A stretch of 64,000 nucleotides of DNA, taken from the NCBI GenBank assembly GCA_013397115.1, contig VWZW01007169.1:521271-585270 (forward strand). Reading direction: 5' to 3'. Below the pieces are notes generated by a model. The model was not told the DNA's origin. It saw only the letters and a list, made by a program, of their open reading frames with translations, and searched no databases. This DNA comes from Edolisoma coerulescens (taxonomy: Eukaryota > Chordata > Aves > Passeriformes > Campephagidae). The translations under genes were made by a program, and so were the position numbers. Below, one piece after another: positions 1-12,822 of this stretch. How positions within the stretch are numbered: position 1 is the stretch's first letter; the number at the start of each line of letters is the position of its first letter.

Positions 1-737
1 CCCAACCTGTCTACTGCCTCTCACTAAGTCAGGGCTACTTGAGGTGAAGTATGCCAACTAAATGTTTCCTATTGGCATTTGGTTAGAATTCTTGAGACAG
101 TGCTTCTATTCCTACAAAATTTGGCCTGGAGGCTTAAGTCAGTATGACTTAATATTTAGATGATGTAAACCTTGCTTTTCCCCCTGCCCCTCCCCCCAAA
201 AGGCCTAGTAAAACAAACAAACAAGCATGCTAAAAACCCCAAACCCAACAGCTGGCCTGTTTGAAAAAGACACAATCACCACAAAACACAAAAAATCCAA
301 ATAACCATTGCGCCCTAATTGCTTGCAGGCCAAATGCTGCAGCACTTGCTACCTGGACACGTAACTGCCTGCATCCATTTTCATTCTCCAGACAGAGGTG
401 TAAAAATCAGGGTATTTAATTGTCTTCAATTCTGTTACAATGACAGTGAAATGCAAAAAGTTGGTATACAGGGTGGCTGACAACCTGTCACTACTTAACT
501 TCACATAACCCAAAGCTCTTTGTTCTGAGCAGAACTGAGATGATGACCCTTCTGACTTTCAGGGGCTACTGCTGCAACAGCAGGGCTGGTGTGGAGGCAT
601 GGGCGGGGGGGGNGGGATGTTTTTCTTTCATGCTGGTTATACTTTGAGACATGAAGTTTCTCTGAAACAAACTTAGTAGTTACAGTTTCATAGAAATGAT
701 AATAAAATGTGGCTTGCTGTACGATTTTTTTCCCTAG
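1..737 (+). other. CDC7: 3' part of the last CDC7 intron
   Basis: This stretch has no coding signal that fits CDC7. It ends in a good splice acceptor: a T-rich tract, then CCCTAG at 732-737. It is therefore read as the end of the intron before the terminal CDC7 exon, with earlier exons left of the window. A G-run at 601-616 contains one undetermined base (N at 613). Open frames on the opposite strand here are shadows with no recognisable product. Confidence 0.85.
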
Positions 738-1114
738 GAAAATCAGTTGTGTGTACCCAAGTTGTCCCAACTCAAAACTTACGAACCCTCTGTGAAAAAC
801 TGAGAGGAACAAATAGCAGCTGTAAGAGATCTCAGGGGGAAGGGCCCAGCACATCTGAAAACAACACAGCTTTGCTAGTTGCAGCAGACAAACCCTGTCC
901 TCCTGAGACACTCGGAAAACAAATTCAACACCTAAAGAGTTTTCAGGAAGGTGATGGTGCTTTGGAAGTGAATGCAACTGAATTGAAAGGATGGGATCAG
1001 GTTCCTGATGAAGCATATGACCTACTTGATAAGCTACTAGACTTAAACCCTGCAACAAGAATAACTGCAAAAGAGGCTTTGCTGCATCCTTTTTTTAAAG
1101 ACATAAGACTCTGA
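738..1114 (+). CDS. CDC7: CDC7 terminal coding exon (DBF4-dependent kinase, C-terminus, partial gene)
   Basis: CDC7 is the nuclear Ser/Thr kinase that, with DBF4, phosphorylates the MCM helicase to fire replication origins. This exon gives the last 125 residues. It starts at phase 1 after the CTAG acceptor, with GKSVVCTQ then LCEKLRG, as in other vertebrate CDC7s. About 60 poorly conserved, Ser/Thr/Gln-rich residues follow, corresponding to the end of the kinase insert. The conserved C-lobe end comes next: GWDQVPDEAYDLLDKLLDL, then NPATRITAKEALLHPFF and FKDIRL before TGA at 1112. The Arg of PATRI and the HPFF block match kinase subdomain XI. The catalytic lysine, HRD and DFG motifs lie on exons left of the window. 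The frame is intact, so this is a real exon and not a retrocopy. Identification rests on recognising the C-terminal block. The orientation is toward TGFBR3. Confidence 0.97.
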
Positions 1115-1915
1115 GAAGATAACTTACTCTGTTATTCCTTTCATATGTTTTGTGTGGAAATGAAATACTGAGGTAGTTTTACCTTGTTGCCCTCAACACT
1201 TACACTCATTGAAGTAACATCACACTGTGCTCTGAACTACTGAAATTTTGTCTTGTACAGTTAGACTGCCAATGTCAATTTAAGAAATACTTGCAGATGC
1301 AGAAGTTACATAAACATCACTAACATGGTCTTATCCTAAGACACTTCTGAGAGGTTATTACTGTGCATACCTGTTCTCTAAGAAAGTTAACTTTGATCAA
1401 AAACAACAAAGAAAAAAGAGTTTCATAAGCTCTATGCTTAATTCTCGAGATACTACCTTAAAATTTACAAGTTTGCCTTAAGGTAAGACTGAAATAAGAA
1501 AGTGTTTGAGAGACTTTTTTCTGTACTTGCATATCTCTTTGTTCCTGTTTAGTACATGGGGGACTGAAAATGGAACAAAGTGTATGCATTTTGTTCAGAC
1601 TATTTTCAGAGAACAGTATTAGTTTGGGAGTGTTGCTAGAGAAAAGGCCAGGTGCTGGAGATTATATCATCAAAAGAAAAGCGTAACTTTTAAAAGTATA
1701 TTTTTGTTCCTGTCTGGCCTTTCCTACTTAGAGAATAATAGTAAATGCAGTTACTCATTTTGCATAGCCCATGTTTCCTCAGTGCCATGGGTAACTGTCA
1801 ATATTCCAAGCTGCTGCCTTCAGAATGTCTCGGGTGCCAGTCATAGGTTTGATTTCTGTTATGGAAACTGATTTCTTAAAAAATATCTGTTCAATAAATG
1901 ATTTGGTTTTATAAC
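1115..1915 (+). other. CDC7: CDC7 3' UTR (end inferred)
   Basis: Sequence after the CDC7 stop is AT-rich and non-coding. The first canonical AATAAA on the plus strand is at 1893-1898, followed by a T/G-rich stretch that could serve as the downstream element, giving a 3' UTR near 0.8 kb. The exact cleavage site is inferred. Confidence 0.7.
1893..1898 (+). promoter_or_regulatory. CDC7: CDC7 polyadenylation signal AATAAA
   Basis: This is a canonical hexamer about 780 bases after the CDC7 stop codon, followed within 15 bases by a T/G-rich tract. It is the first AATAAA on this strand downstream of the gene. Confidence 0.7.
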
Positions 1916-4900
1916 TTCAGAAGCTTGTCTAGAGATGCTTCTATAAAAGTTATTCAGGTAAGGTTTTCCTGTGGGATGTTTCTCTTGAGGGAAGGTCTTG
2001 CACATTGGTTTCCTGCATAAATTCCTCAGTGACAGAAGACACTTTTCAGATGGTTCTAGTGTGTGGAGTATCTTAATTATCAAGGAAGTCTTATCACAGA
2101 GTTAGCAGGCTATTATCTAGTCCTAAGGAGGAAAATCCCATACCTTCAATGTGAAAAGTAAGCTACATCAGTTCAAGAGAAGTTTCTCTAAAATCCTTGA
2201 TAATGCTGGAGACTGAAACATAATACAGTGTTTTTCCATGTACATTTCTTGAAATGCTGATGGAGTTGCTGTAAGAGGTTCCGGGCCATTCTGAGAAAAG
2301 ATTGCTGCTTTGGTAACTCATGAGAAGGCTTTCACCAATGAGCTGATGGTTATGACAGTGCAAAGATCCTGACCAGGACTGGGGCTGAAGAGACAAGATT
2401 TCAATATTTTCAAAATCTTGAATACATAGAATGTGATTGTAACGGTGCTCTTTTTCTGGCATCAGCTGTTAGGGAAAAATATTTGCAGATGTCAGAATAT
2501 TGATTGCAGAAAATCTTGAAACCCACAAGACCCTGGGGCCCAGGTCTTAGTAATTTTTGCTGTTTATATAATTTCAACACAGCACGTCACTGAGAAATTA
2601 TTTATCTAAAGGAACTGTGGCCAAATTTGGCAAGCAATGCTGTCTGCCAGTGTCTGCAGATGTATTGTTTCCTCCTACATTCACTCATGCTGTCTATGGT
2701 CTTATGAGAGCACCAGCTGACAACAGGCGAAAATATGTCAGCTATCTATTGTGAGCTTTCTAAGCAACTTCAGCTCTTAAGCTTCCCTGCTAACAGCCTT
2801 CAGCAGCTCCTTCCATCAGCCCTATAACAATTAAACACTGCATTCATTTAATAGCCAAAAAGAGAAAATCATTGCTAATGGTATTTTTACCAAAACATTA
2901 AGGGTAAATCAAATTTGTAAGGAACAGTTCTAAGCTCTGTGTATTCCATAACGAGCTGGAAGAACACATTTGTATTCCTTCTTCCAGACAGCTATTTAAA
3001 ATGTGGAGAATTTTTTTTCAAGGGGAAGGATAAAGTAAAAAGAAAAGTGTGTTTGAACTAGCATATGCTTAGGAAGTACTTTTTGTAGCACTCTACAAAA
3101 GAAGAAAGGCAGAACTAAAATGTTAAATGCAACGGGCTCTCACTGGGAAAAAAAAAAAAGATATGAAGGAAAAGAGCAAGAACACACTAGAGCCTGAGCA
3201 CTGGTTGCCACTGGATTTTCTGCTTCTCTCTGCAGTGGTTCTAAGAATCTATCAAAACCATAGATAAGAGCAAAGTACTAAGATTCCTTTAAAGTTTAAA
3301 TACACGATTTGAGATATTTGTAAAGTGAACGTGAATCTTGTACCATGAGAGCTGCAATTAAAAAAAAATCTGCAGAGAAATTACATTGCTACAACAATTG
3401 TTCAGTGGTTGTGAGGCTGCAGCTGGGTTAGTGTAAAGTTCTGGACACCATCTATGACAAGGTTATTAACAAATTGGGCAGAAACCAAAAACGGCAGCAA
3501 AAAGCTGCATGGACACGGAAAGATGAATAGAAACTCATATCTAGAATTCTGAGAACAGAATGCTGGGACAAATCTAAATACATCTGTGTATTTAGCATAG
3601 GGAAGACTAGCTTATTAGTGCTAAGCCAGACTCAGTGAGGAAACTGTGATGTTTATTATGTTCATCCTAGCTGAAAAGGGTAATAAATATGTATTTATAT
3701 TTATCTTCCTAGCACTTTTCTGGCTGTTACATTCTACTAATGAGCAAAATACAAAGAAAGAAAAAATCTTTAGAGCTTGCCTCATATATTTGTTGGTGAT
3801 GAAGAGGTATGTTCTGAATGAGATTATATAAATAAAAGAAAGTGTTTGCATTTAGCAGGGGACACCTGAACTTTTCTGCCTCATGAAGGCAGACCATACA
3901 AGGCAACAGAAGTAAAAAAAAAACCCCAACAACCCAGTTTTCTCTCGTTTGTTCAATTTTACACCACATTTAAAAGACAGCTTGGCTATGTAGAGAAAAT
4001 GACTAACCATTCAAATCACTAAATAGAACAACAGCATTTTAAAGGAAATTAGTACTTTATGAATTCCTAATCTAATGAAACTATGCAGCTCAAGTGGTAG
4101 GCTTATAGAAAGGACAGTTCTCTTGAGACATCACTGAAGCAATGTTCTTACTGCAGCACAACTGTAAATGTGGTTTTGGTTGGATAGAGTTTTTTTGATG
4201 TTTGTTTTTTTAGAGCACATAGTAAATTTTTCTGCTAATGTAGCCACAGCATGTTCACTTCTGAGTTCTCTTGTAGCTTTTCCAGAAAACAGAACATGTC
4301 CCAGGTCAGTGGCAGGACATATGTGGCTTATACCCCTCTCTGCTGCTGCGTTCCTGGCTGGCCAGTTCAAGGGGTAGTAAATATTTAAATTGGCAGCCTG
4401 CACACAGTGGGTGGAAATTGGATAGTCCCTTTGATCATACACTTACAAAGACCAGCATATAGAGTTTTGTTACCCTGGTAACAAAAAACTTCTGGTACTG
4501 CTGAGGTGAGGGTCCAGTAAATTGGATATTTTGTATCAGCATAACCCAGATAACCAAGGGTTTTTAAATATGCCTGTTGTATGCTTAATTCTGTATCTCC
4601 ATGACTCAACCCTTTTTATTTTCATCTCCATTGACTACTAGAATGTTACTCCTATACAATGGTTTATTGTATCATGTTAAAAACTAACCACTATATGCAT
4701 TCCTGAGTATCCCCAGAGTATTGTTTATTCCATTTATGGAAAGACTCACATCTTCCTGCAGGGATATGGCAGGGAAGAGAGTGGGTTCATTACATGTTAT
4801 TTGGTTTCCTGCATAAAGTTCTTCCACAGTTTTCAGAAGAGTCAGATTTTAATCTAAGATCTAATTAAACTTTTGTTTCAAAAATTCTAGTGCTAAAAAA

Positions 4901-5807
4901 TGTTTTGCCTCAGGTATTAATTTGATCAATGTCTTTTATATGGCATAAACAAACTAATTGTAACAAATAATGCATAATTAGTTTTACTTCTTGATGTGAC
5001 AAGATAGGGATGTAGCCTAACAACTGACATTTTAAAAGAAAATTAGGATCTTATGAGGAAAGGTTAAGTGATTGATGTAATGAATGCCACAGGTCATGTG
5101 TAGCAGCAGGCAGCTCATTGATAAAACCTTTCTCGTACTTCCCATTCCTGTTTCTTCTCACCACCTCCCCCAAAAAATCCTACCAGAGAATCAGATGCAT
5201 TCTGTGTTGCTATAAGGCATTTGTCTTCAACGATTCTTTTGCTGCTTTAAGTGTTACTGTGTGTTATGTGAAAAGTACCAATTATTTCCAAGTGTCCTGC
5301 AAGTCCTCTTGAGTCCTGCTTTTGTTCTACTGTCTACTTGTTTCAGAGATCTCAGTTTCCTTATCAAACCCCCTCCCACTTGGAGCTGGCAGTGTAGGTA
5401 AGAAATTCTAGAGTTCTCTGTAGCATTTCAGTTTTCTTCTCTGTAGTCTTGTCTTACCAGATCTGGGAATGCCAATTTCAAAGAGAACTACTGAAATTTC
5501 TACTACTTGAGTATACACCTGTCAGGAGGAAAGCACTGAGGGGAGGCAGTAGCCTGGATCTCAGAGGATGCAAAATGCTACAGCCAGCTTTTTTACTTGT
5601 CCTATAAGCAACATCTTTTTCCTTCACCAGATTCATATTCAGCTCTAAAATTTGTTTCAAATTTGCTTTCAAAACTCCAAGAAGTTACTTTGCCTTCTGA
5701 TGGCCAGCCTACTCCCATGGGCTGCCTTAGCTACACGTGGGGCTCCTTCCACATCCCAAAAGTGAGGGGATTGCAATAACTGCCTTACTGCAGCAGAGAA
5801 GATACAG
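1916..5807. other. Intergenic DNA downstream of CDC7
   Basis: No gene is recognised here. The stretch is AT-rich, with short A-runs (for example 3148-3159) and scattered open frames under 105 codons on both strands. The one point of interest is a minus-strand 99-codon frame at 2163-2462, directly preceded by a good splice acceptor. It has no recognisable homology and no nearby minus-strand AATAAA, so it is listed only as a finding. Confidence 0.6.
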
Positions 5808-5930
5808 AGAATCATAGAATATCCTGAGTTGCAAGGGACCTATCAACATCATCAACTCCAACTCCTGACCCTCCCAAGAGTCACACCATGTGCCTGAGAG
5901 CGTTGTCCAAATGCTTGTTGAACGCAGACA
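5808..5930 (-). mobile_element. CR1 LINE 3'-end fragment (5'-truncated)
   Basis: On the plus strand this begins AGAATCATAGAAT and continues through a block with TGAGTTGCAAGGGACC, CCAACTCCTGACCCT and CACCATGTGCCTGAGAGCG. These are the reverse complement of the 3' tail of avian CR1 elements. Only about 120 bases remain, with no reverse transcriptase sequence, as expected for the severe 5' truncation usual for CR1. The element's sense strand is minus. Confidence 0.9.
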
Positions 5931-8900
5931 TATCAAGGATCTTTTTGTTCTTTTAGCGCTTTTAATGGATTAACCTGTGGTTGTTTACTATGGACAATTC
6001 ACCACCACACAGAACTGTCCTGCACACAGCTTACAGCCAAGCAGTTATTGCCTGCTGGGATCCTTCACAATCTGGCATATGTTTTCCATTGCAGATCTGC
6101 TTGCAACTAGTTCTGTAACTCTGTAACTCGAGTCACGTTCATTGCAGTTGCTTAATGAAAAAACAGTGTGCAGTTTGAACTTATAGGTATTTACCCCAGC
6201 TGTCTTTGTAAAACTCACAGTATACTGAAATATTCACTTACAGGCAGCCCATGCTGGGAGGGGAGAAAGGTCTGAGTTAATTACCTCCTGATTGCTCAGC
6301 TTTTTGTTTGCTAAAAATCAATGCTTTTATTAATTTGCTGCATTGTGACTTATATATGGTAAGTCCTCTATCAAGACAGCAAAATGAGGACTGCAAAATC
6401 CATGGTAAATTACTTTGGACAAGGATACAAATACACTGGACCAACAGTGCTCCAGAACTTCATTCCCTGGCTTTGTTTCAGAGCTTAAAATGGAGGCTTA
6501 ATGTTGGGCTTTTCCTTGAAACATTGCTATGGAGATTCATCACCTACAAATTTTGTAGACCACATAAAACTGATTAATCAAGGCCTACTGTTTCCAGCCA
6601 TCTTGGAACCTAATGAATATGGTAGGACATTACTGTGCCACTTCAGCTGATTGCTGCTGCTGATTGCTGAGCTCCTGCTGTCACACTGCCTTTAGCAATA
6701 CATACTGATCCTTGGAGATCCGAGCATCATCTGGACATGCATCACTCTGCCCATGGCTTCCCAGTAAAATTTGAGGTAAAAAATTAAAATTACCAACCCA
6801 CTTGTTTTTCATGTGGTGACAGACCATATTCACAGTCTGAGATGGTATTGTCTTGTTGTATGAGGTACTAATTATTCAAAAGAGCCGTATCATCATGCTT
6901 ACAACGCACTGGTTTTAACCCTCTAACATTTGTATATCAGGGGCATGAAATGCTGAGAGACAAGCCACACATTTAAATTGTAACTACAACATCTATATGT
7001 CAGCTTCAAGTGCCTCAGTACATGCTAAGATTTGGCATGCAAACCCGAAGATTAGATTTACTACAAAATTTTCAAATATTAACGTCACTCATCCCCTATC
7101 ACTAGAATCAGCCTGAGTGAAATGCTAATTTGAAATGTTCAAAGAAATCTCAAAATATCCAGGGGAGAAATACATTGCTGTGATTCAGCCAAGTGCATGT
7201 AGTCTGGATTAATCCCAGCAGGTCTATTTTCTATCTTCCAGTGCAAAAAGCTCCTTGTGAATTTACTGGAAGTTATGAGAAAGGCTTCTATAAAAACTAG
7301 GACTACATTCAATAAGAGATCAAAAGTAAAATTCAGGTAGCACAAGAAATACACCTGCCTCTGCTCTTTTCAGTGTTTGTGGCAGGGGCAACTCATGGTC
7401 CTAAAAGCACTGCAGCTGGCACAGTTTAAAAAGTATCACATATGACTGAGCAAGGGAGCTGTGGATGCAGGAGGAGCTGTGCCCATAGCAGGCTCTCAAG
7501 GTGGTGCTTACAAGGAGGGCAGCTCTCCCAGGGCACCTTTCAGCCTGGCAGAAGACATCATTCTTCAACAGTAAAAGCTGGTCCAAACAATCAGCTCCCC
7601 AGACCTGGGGAACAGGGCAGGGCTGTGCACGGGTGTTCCCTCTCGCTTGGGCCACGCAGGGTTTGGGCAGGAGCTGCAGGTCTGGAGGCAGCAGCAGGGA
7701 AGTGCCCTGTTGGGGTGTCCCCTGTCCACCCTCCCTACTCCCTGCTCAGCAGGAGCGCGCAGCTGCCTCCCTGACGCCATCGGGCCCTGCACACAACACG
7801 AGCTGCAACCCTCCCTTTCTCTTCCCACTAATCTTTTCCAGTTTATAAAGCTGACAAACAGAGGGTAATTGATGGTTTATAAAGATATGCAGCTTATTTA
7901 TCAGGAGGAATGAAGCTGGATACAGCAGCACAGGATTTTTTCCTTATCAAAACAAAGAACTGAAAGATAGATGCTACCAGATACCACAGTAAATTCCAAT
8001 TCCCATCAAACAAACTGTAACGAGTCATTAACATCCTCCCACTCGGATGGAGGGAGATCATCCTGTCGGTCTGTTAACAGAAACATAGCATTTGTTGTCC
8101 CTCAGTTCAGAATTAAGTCTTTCTAGTAGTGAGAAGTAAAAGGTGTTTCCCTCCCACTCTCTTCCTTTGACTTCTACATTCCTTTTCCCAAAAAATGAGT
8201 TTGTCAAGTTTATAATGTGTAATTAAGTATATCAGACCTAAGCACAGCAGGGATCTTTAAGAACTTTACTGAACTCACTGGTGACCAAAGAGTCAGAAGA
8301 GGCCTCCAAGCTGAGTTCCTTTATTTGGGTGGACCAAAGCAACATTTTCCACTGTCTGGGGGAGCAGAGCACAACTGAAAGGCTTCGACAGACTAATGCT
8401 ATTTTTCCAGTAGCTTTTCAGATAGAACGTCAGTGTCATGGCAAGAATGTAATTTCCCCCAAGAATTTTCATCCACAGTTGTTCTTGTAAGGGTCTCTTT
8501 GACCATGTTATCGTTAGAACTAGGGCAACTGAGATTTTAATTCAGAACTTTATTATAAAGTAATATATAGAATATATCTATACAAACTATTGCTGCTAAT
8601 AATTAGTATGAATACAGAAAGTCTGGAGAGGCAAAAAACAGAGGAAAATACATGAGAGAAACATAGAGGAAGAGCAGCAACAAAATGAAATGGCAATGGA
8701 ATTCAAGAAGAGCAATTTGCTTTCATAGCTTGCAGGAGTAAAGGAACAAGCCCACTGCAAGTGTTCACAGCCAGAGTCCCTCAGATAATTGCACAAATAC
8801 TGGTCAGCCCACACACTGAGGTACCACTGAACAAACCACCCCAGCCGAAAGGGAAATCTCCACACTAAGCATTTTGTAGGCTATTTGTATACTGGGGCAG

Positions 8901-11900
8901 GTGTGCATCCTGCACCTCTGCATCCCTTGATTCTCCAGCTGGGATATTTACATGAACAACCTACAGCTGTCTTTTAGGCTGGCTCCCCTCTCTGCAAAAC
9001 TAGCACACGGAGAGAGAGAAAAGGAAGGGAGAAACCTGGGCACTTGTATGCCTTTGTCTTGCCCCACTATGTGAAGGCAAGCTGAAGCTAGGGAACAAAC
9101 TCCATCCCGCTGGAAAAGTGCTTCCTAAGTGTAACCTTGTGAAGTAAAGCTCTTGGAATAGAGAATAAAAGCAAACCCACCCCCCGCTTAGCAGCTCATG
9201 TCAAAGAAGCTTAAGCACAAGCCTAAAGTTAACCAGATGTTTAGGTTTCTGCTCGTGGGGCCTGTGCTGACTCTGCAGCATTGCTGGTTTACAGCACTGA
9301 CTCACAGCAACCCCAGGCCCTTAATTCTGCTGTACCTCTGCTCTGCTGATATGTGCTCCTTGGTATGCACACTCTGCAAGCACTGACCCAGATGCCAGAT
9401 TTCTGTAACATACACAAAGCCATAAAAGTACTTCTCAAACTCTAGCTATCTAGCTGATTTAAATAAAGCACATAAATTTCTTGAAAATTAGATATAGATA
9501 TATTCGTGTGATACACAGGTACAAAATATTTTCATAACATTATTGTTCACCCAAATATCCCAAAATGCCACAATAAAGCAATAGTGGCCAAAGACAAAAA
9601 TGCAAGAGAGAGGGAAAAAGACAGATTTTGTTACAAGACATTATTTTCAACCAATGACATGTTTAAAAAGTGTCATATCCACAATGTCTATAAATAAGTG
9701 TGTTACATGAGTTTAATCTCTAAACTGTTCTTCAAAACTCTTTGCCCTTTTCTAGCCTAAAACGTCAGGTTCTTCCAAACGGACGTTATCTGCTTTAGAG
9801 ACAGACTCCACTCTGGGGGGAAGCCGTAGTTGCCAAGCACTTGGCAAGACAGATTTGCAATTAGGTACTTCCCTCTACCCTAGGGAACCTGGACTATAAA
9901 AAGAGAGCAGGAGACAGACCCAGATTTAACTAAAAGAACTGCACCCACTCCAAATGCTGCATGCCAAGTTTCAAAATAGTCTGACTTGCAATAAAGCTTT
10001 AAAGATAAGTTTGCAGCAGCCATCTCGACAGCCTGCTGAAGGCACCCGCACACACGCTAGGGTTTCATGCAGAAATACAGCCCAGAGTGAGGCCTGGGCA
10101 GCACAGCCTTTGCCAGAATTAGGGCATGTACAGAGAGCATGCTCATGCATTGCTATAAAACTCAGTCCATTAATTACAGTTGGCAAGCATCACATATAGG
10201 AGAAAAGGGTGATTGTGAAACAGATTGCAAGATGTGATGGTTAAAAGTCCATGCCAGAGGCACATAAGCAGTCTGTGAATACATGAGTGTATTCCTGCAA
10301 AAGATTACTGACTACAAAGTCAAATGGGCATACAGATCCTTCACTGGTGCTCCAGACACACAGCAACTGACTTGCTAATCAAGTTACACTGAAAATATCT
10401 TTCTTACAGTTGTCTTTTCAAAAAAATTGATGCAGATGCACATATTATTTGGGAGGAAGAGATAAGAGGGTCACAAGATGCTCAAGTCTTGTCACAACTG
10501 AAAAAAAAAGTATTTTCTAGTCCTTTCTAGTTTCTCTAGTATATAATGAAGAAGCAAATAAAATGATCCATTTAAGAGGAATCTATGGAAGAAAGCCTAA
10601 GCCTTTCTTTAAAGGTTAAATGTATTTACTCCCTTCACAGGTGAAATGTGCAGTGATAAAGTGCACATTCTTCCTTTTCTACGTGGTTAAATTTGCTGAA
10701 ACATACTAGTTCCCCAAAAACTTCAGCTGCACAGAAAAAGATCATCCATCATGGGGATAAATGCACACATGCAAGTGCAAGGACTCTGAACCATAGGAAT
10801 ATGAACTAATGCAATACAGAGCACTTGGAACATCTTCATAATTTTTAAAAAATATAAACCAGAAATAATTATAAAATAATTATAAAAGTATAAAAGATAA
10901 TTTTTATATTGTTTATGAAATTCCTTCTACTAAATACTCTACACATTATTTTAAAACCAGATCTAAAAATGATCAACAGCCTATGTAAGTGTTGGCTGTA
11001 CCTGCCCAGTCAGGCCAGTACAAAGGCCCTGCTTGGATTTTCAAACAAATTCCATTGCCTCTGTACAGAGAGAGGACACAGTGAAGCACAAGGAAAGAAA
11101 CAGGATACCTGTAGCAGAAAGGAATAAAACTCTTCATACAGTTGCTGGATTTCTAGTAGCACAGAATCTGCATAATAACTTTTCCAAATCTGATTTTTCC
11201 ATTAGCTTTCATTATAATAAACAATGCTAGAGGTAAGATAGTTCTTCTTCTCATCCCTAGAGTGCCATACTTTTAAAGTGATTGCTCAGATGGGGCACTG
11301 CTTGAGGCACCAGAATTCTGCAGTATCAGGTTAACAATCCTTTCAGAGGAACCAGAGAATTTACCCCCAAAAGATACTGGCAGTACCTTATGACCTTCTA
11401 AATTTTATATATATGTATTTTAGTCTGGTTTTGTCATTATAAAACTGTAATATGAGAAAAGTTTACGAAGTGTCTTGCTTAGGGTGTTGATGATGATAGA
11501 AGCACGTAATTTCAAAACAAAAACGAGTTTAGTTCATGTTTAAAGAATGTACTGACTATGACCATCTCTGAGTAAACTGCAGAACCATTGGGAACTGCAG
11601 CAATGTGAAATTCATTCTTCTCTGAAATACACAGGAACTGTTTATTTCTTCATGTGCTCAGACATAATCTGGATTTTCATTTACTTTTTACTGCAGCACA
11701 TTGAATGAGAGCTATATCATCCTGGTAAATTAATTATTACCAATTCCCCTCCATCTTTTCTCTGTTTTGATTCTAGTTGTACAGGACCGGCACTCTATTT
11801 CCCCTCCTCCCTCCTAATCCTAGTTAATGTTTAGAAAGGACCAAAAATCACCTGAAATTATTTGCTGATATTTAGCAAGATTTTACTATATATTCCTTTC

Positions 11901-12267
11901 AAAACACAGGTTTGCTTTTACACAGCATTTCCGTTTCCAATCATTTCCAAATGGGTGAAGCTCAGCCACTGCTGTGCTGGAGCTGCAGGTCCTGATTCAG
12001 GTAGGGTTGGCCTGTCCATGATCCATGAGGACAACCTTGGCAGGTAAATATGGAATTTCCAAGGCTCAGGTAGGCTCTGCCAGGGAAGGTCTTGCCTCCT
12101 GGGGCAGAGACATTTTGGTCCAGACAGGTTGAGGGACGGGGGAAAGGGAACATTCACATAACACCAGGTTCTAGTACAGCACAGCCTGCTCCTCAGCACC
12201 CGTGCCACCCTCCACTGCAGCAGGGCTGAAAGGAGGATCCTAGCCTGTTCTGCTTGCTTGCCAGGCC

Positions 12268-12291
12268 TTTTTTTTCTTTTTTTTTTTTTTT
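12268..12291. repeat. Poly-T tract
   Basis: A run of T broken by a single C at 12276. On the minus strand it forms a lysine-rich start to a spurious open frame. Confidence 0.95.
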
Positions 12292-12806
12292 GGTTGTTCA
12301 TGCTAGAAAAAGTAGGCAGAAACTGTCGTTTTGCATTCTAGCAGAGTAGATCAAAATTGCCTCAACCCTACTCATCAGAGACCAAGGATCCCCCAACTCT
12401 GGCACCTGCTATAGAGCAAGGTTTCCTCCTTTTATCATCTCTCTTCTTCTTGGGGAAACTGAGACAGTATTTTGCTTAAGAGCTCTGTTTGTTCAAGTCT
12501 AACATATCTGCATTATAACTATTGAACTCCGAAGGTCTCCAAATACCACCACATAAAATAATTCTCAACAAACATCAGCAAGGTTCAGACTTCCAGCAAG
12601 GACCCCAAAGCCTGGTAACACACAGGAAGAACACTGAAGAAACTGTTCCCCGGCTCTGGTCCCCACCTCAATAGGAAATTTGTTAAACAAAAGCCTGAGC
12701 TCATCCCAAGAAGCAATCAATCAATGCCCTCAGTAGGCAGGAAAAAGATATGATCTGAAAAGAGATGTCAGGAAACATGCTGTCAATCAGCTTAGTCTGA
12801 GTACAT

Positions 12807-12822
12807 GACAGACAGACAGACA
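12807..12822. repeat. (GACA)4 microsatellite
   Basis: Four perfect GACA units, too short to be remarkable. Confidence 0.9.

Noticed and set aside
501..1070. 189-codon minus-strand open frame
   Set aside because: It is the antisense shadow of the CDC7 exon and its upstream intron, crosses the undetermined base at 613, and has no recognisable domain.
4441..4570. Minus-strand segment with a strong donor (TTT|GTAAGTG) that could join the acceptor-led frame at 2465
   Set aside because: The donor is phase 1 and the downstream acceptor phase 0. Joining them gives an early stop, and the upstream acceptor is poor.
7440..7830. Overlapping GC-rich open frames on both strands
   Set aside because: Long frames in several overlapping phases at once reflect low stop-codon density in GC-rich DNA. 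No protein family is recognisable.
11918..12301. 127-codon minus-strand frame with a lysine-rich start
   Set aside because: The lysines come from the poly-T tract at 12268-12291, and the remainder has no recognisable features.
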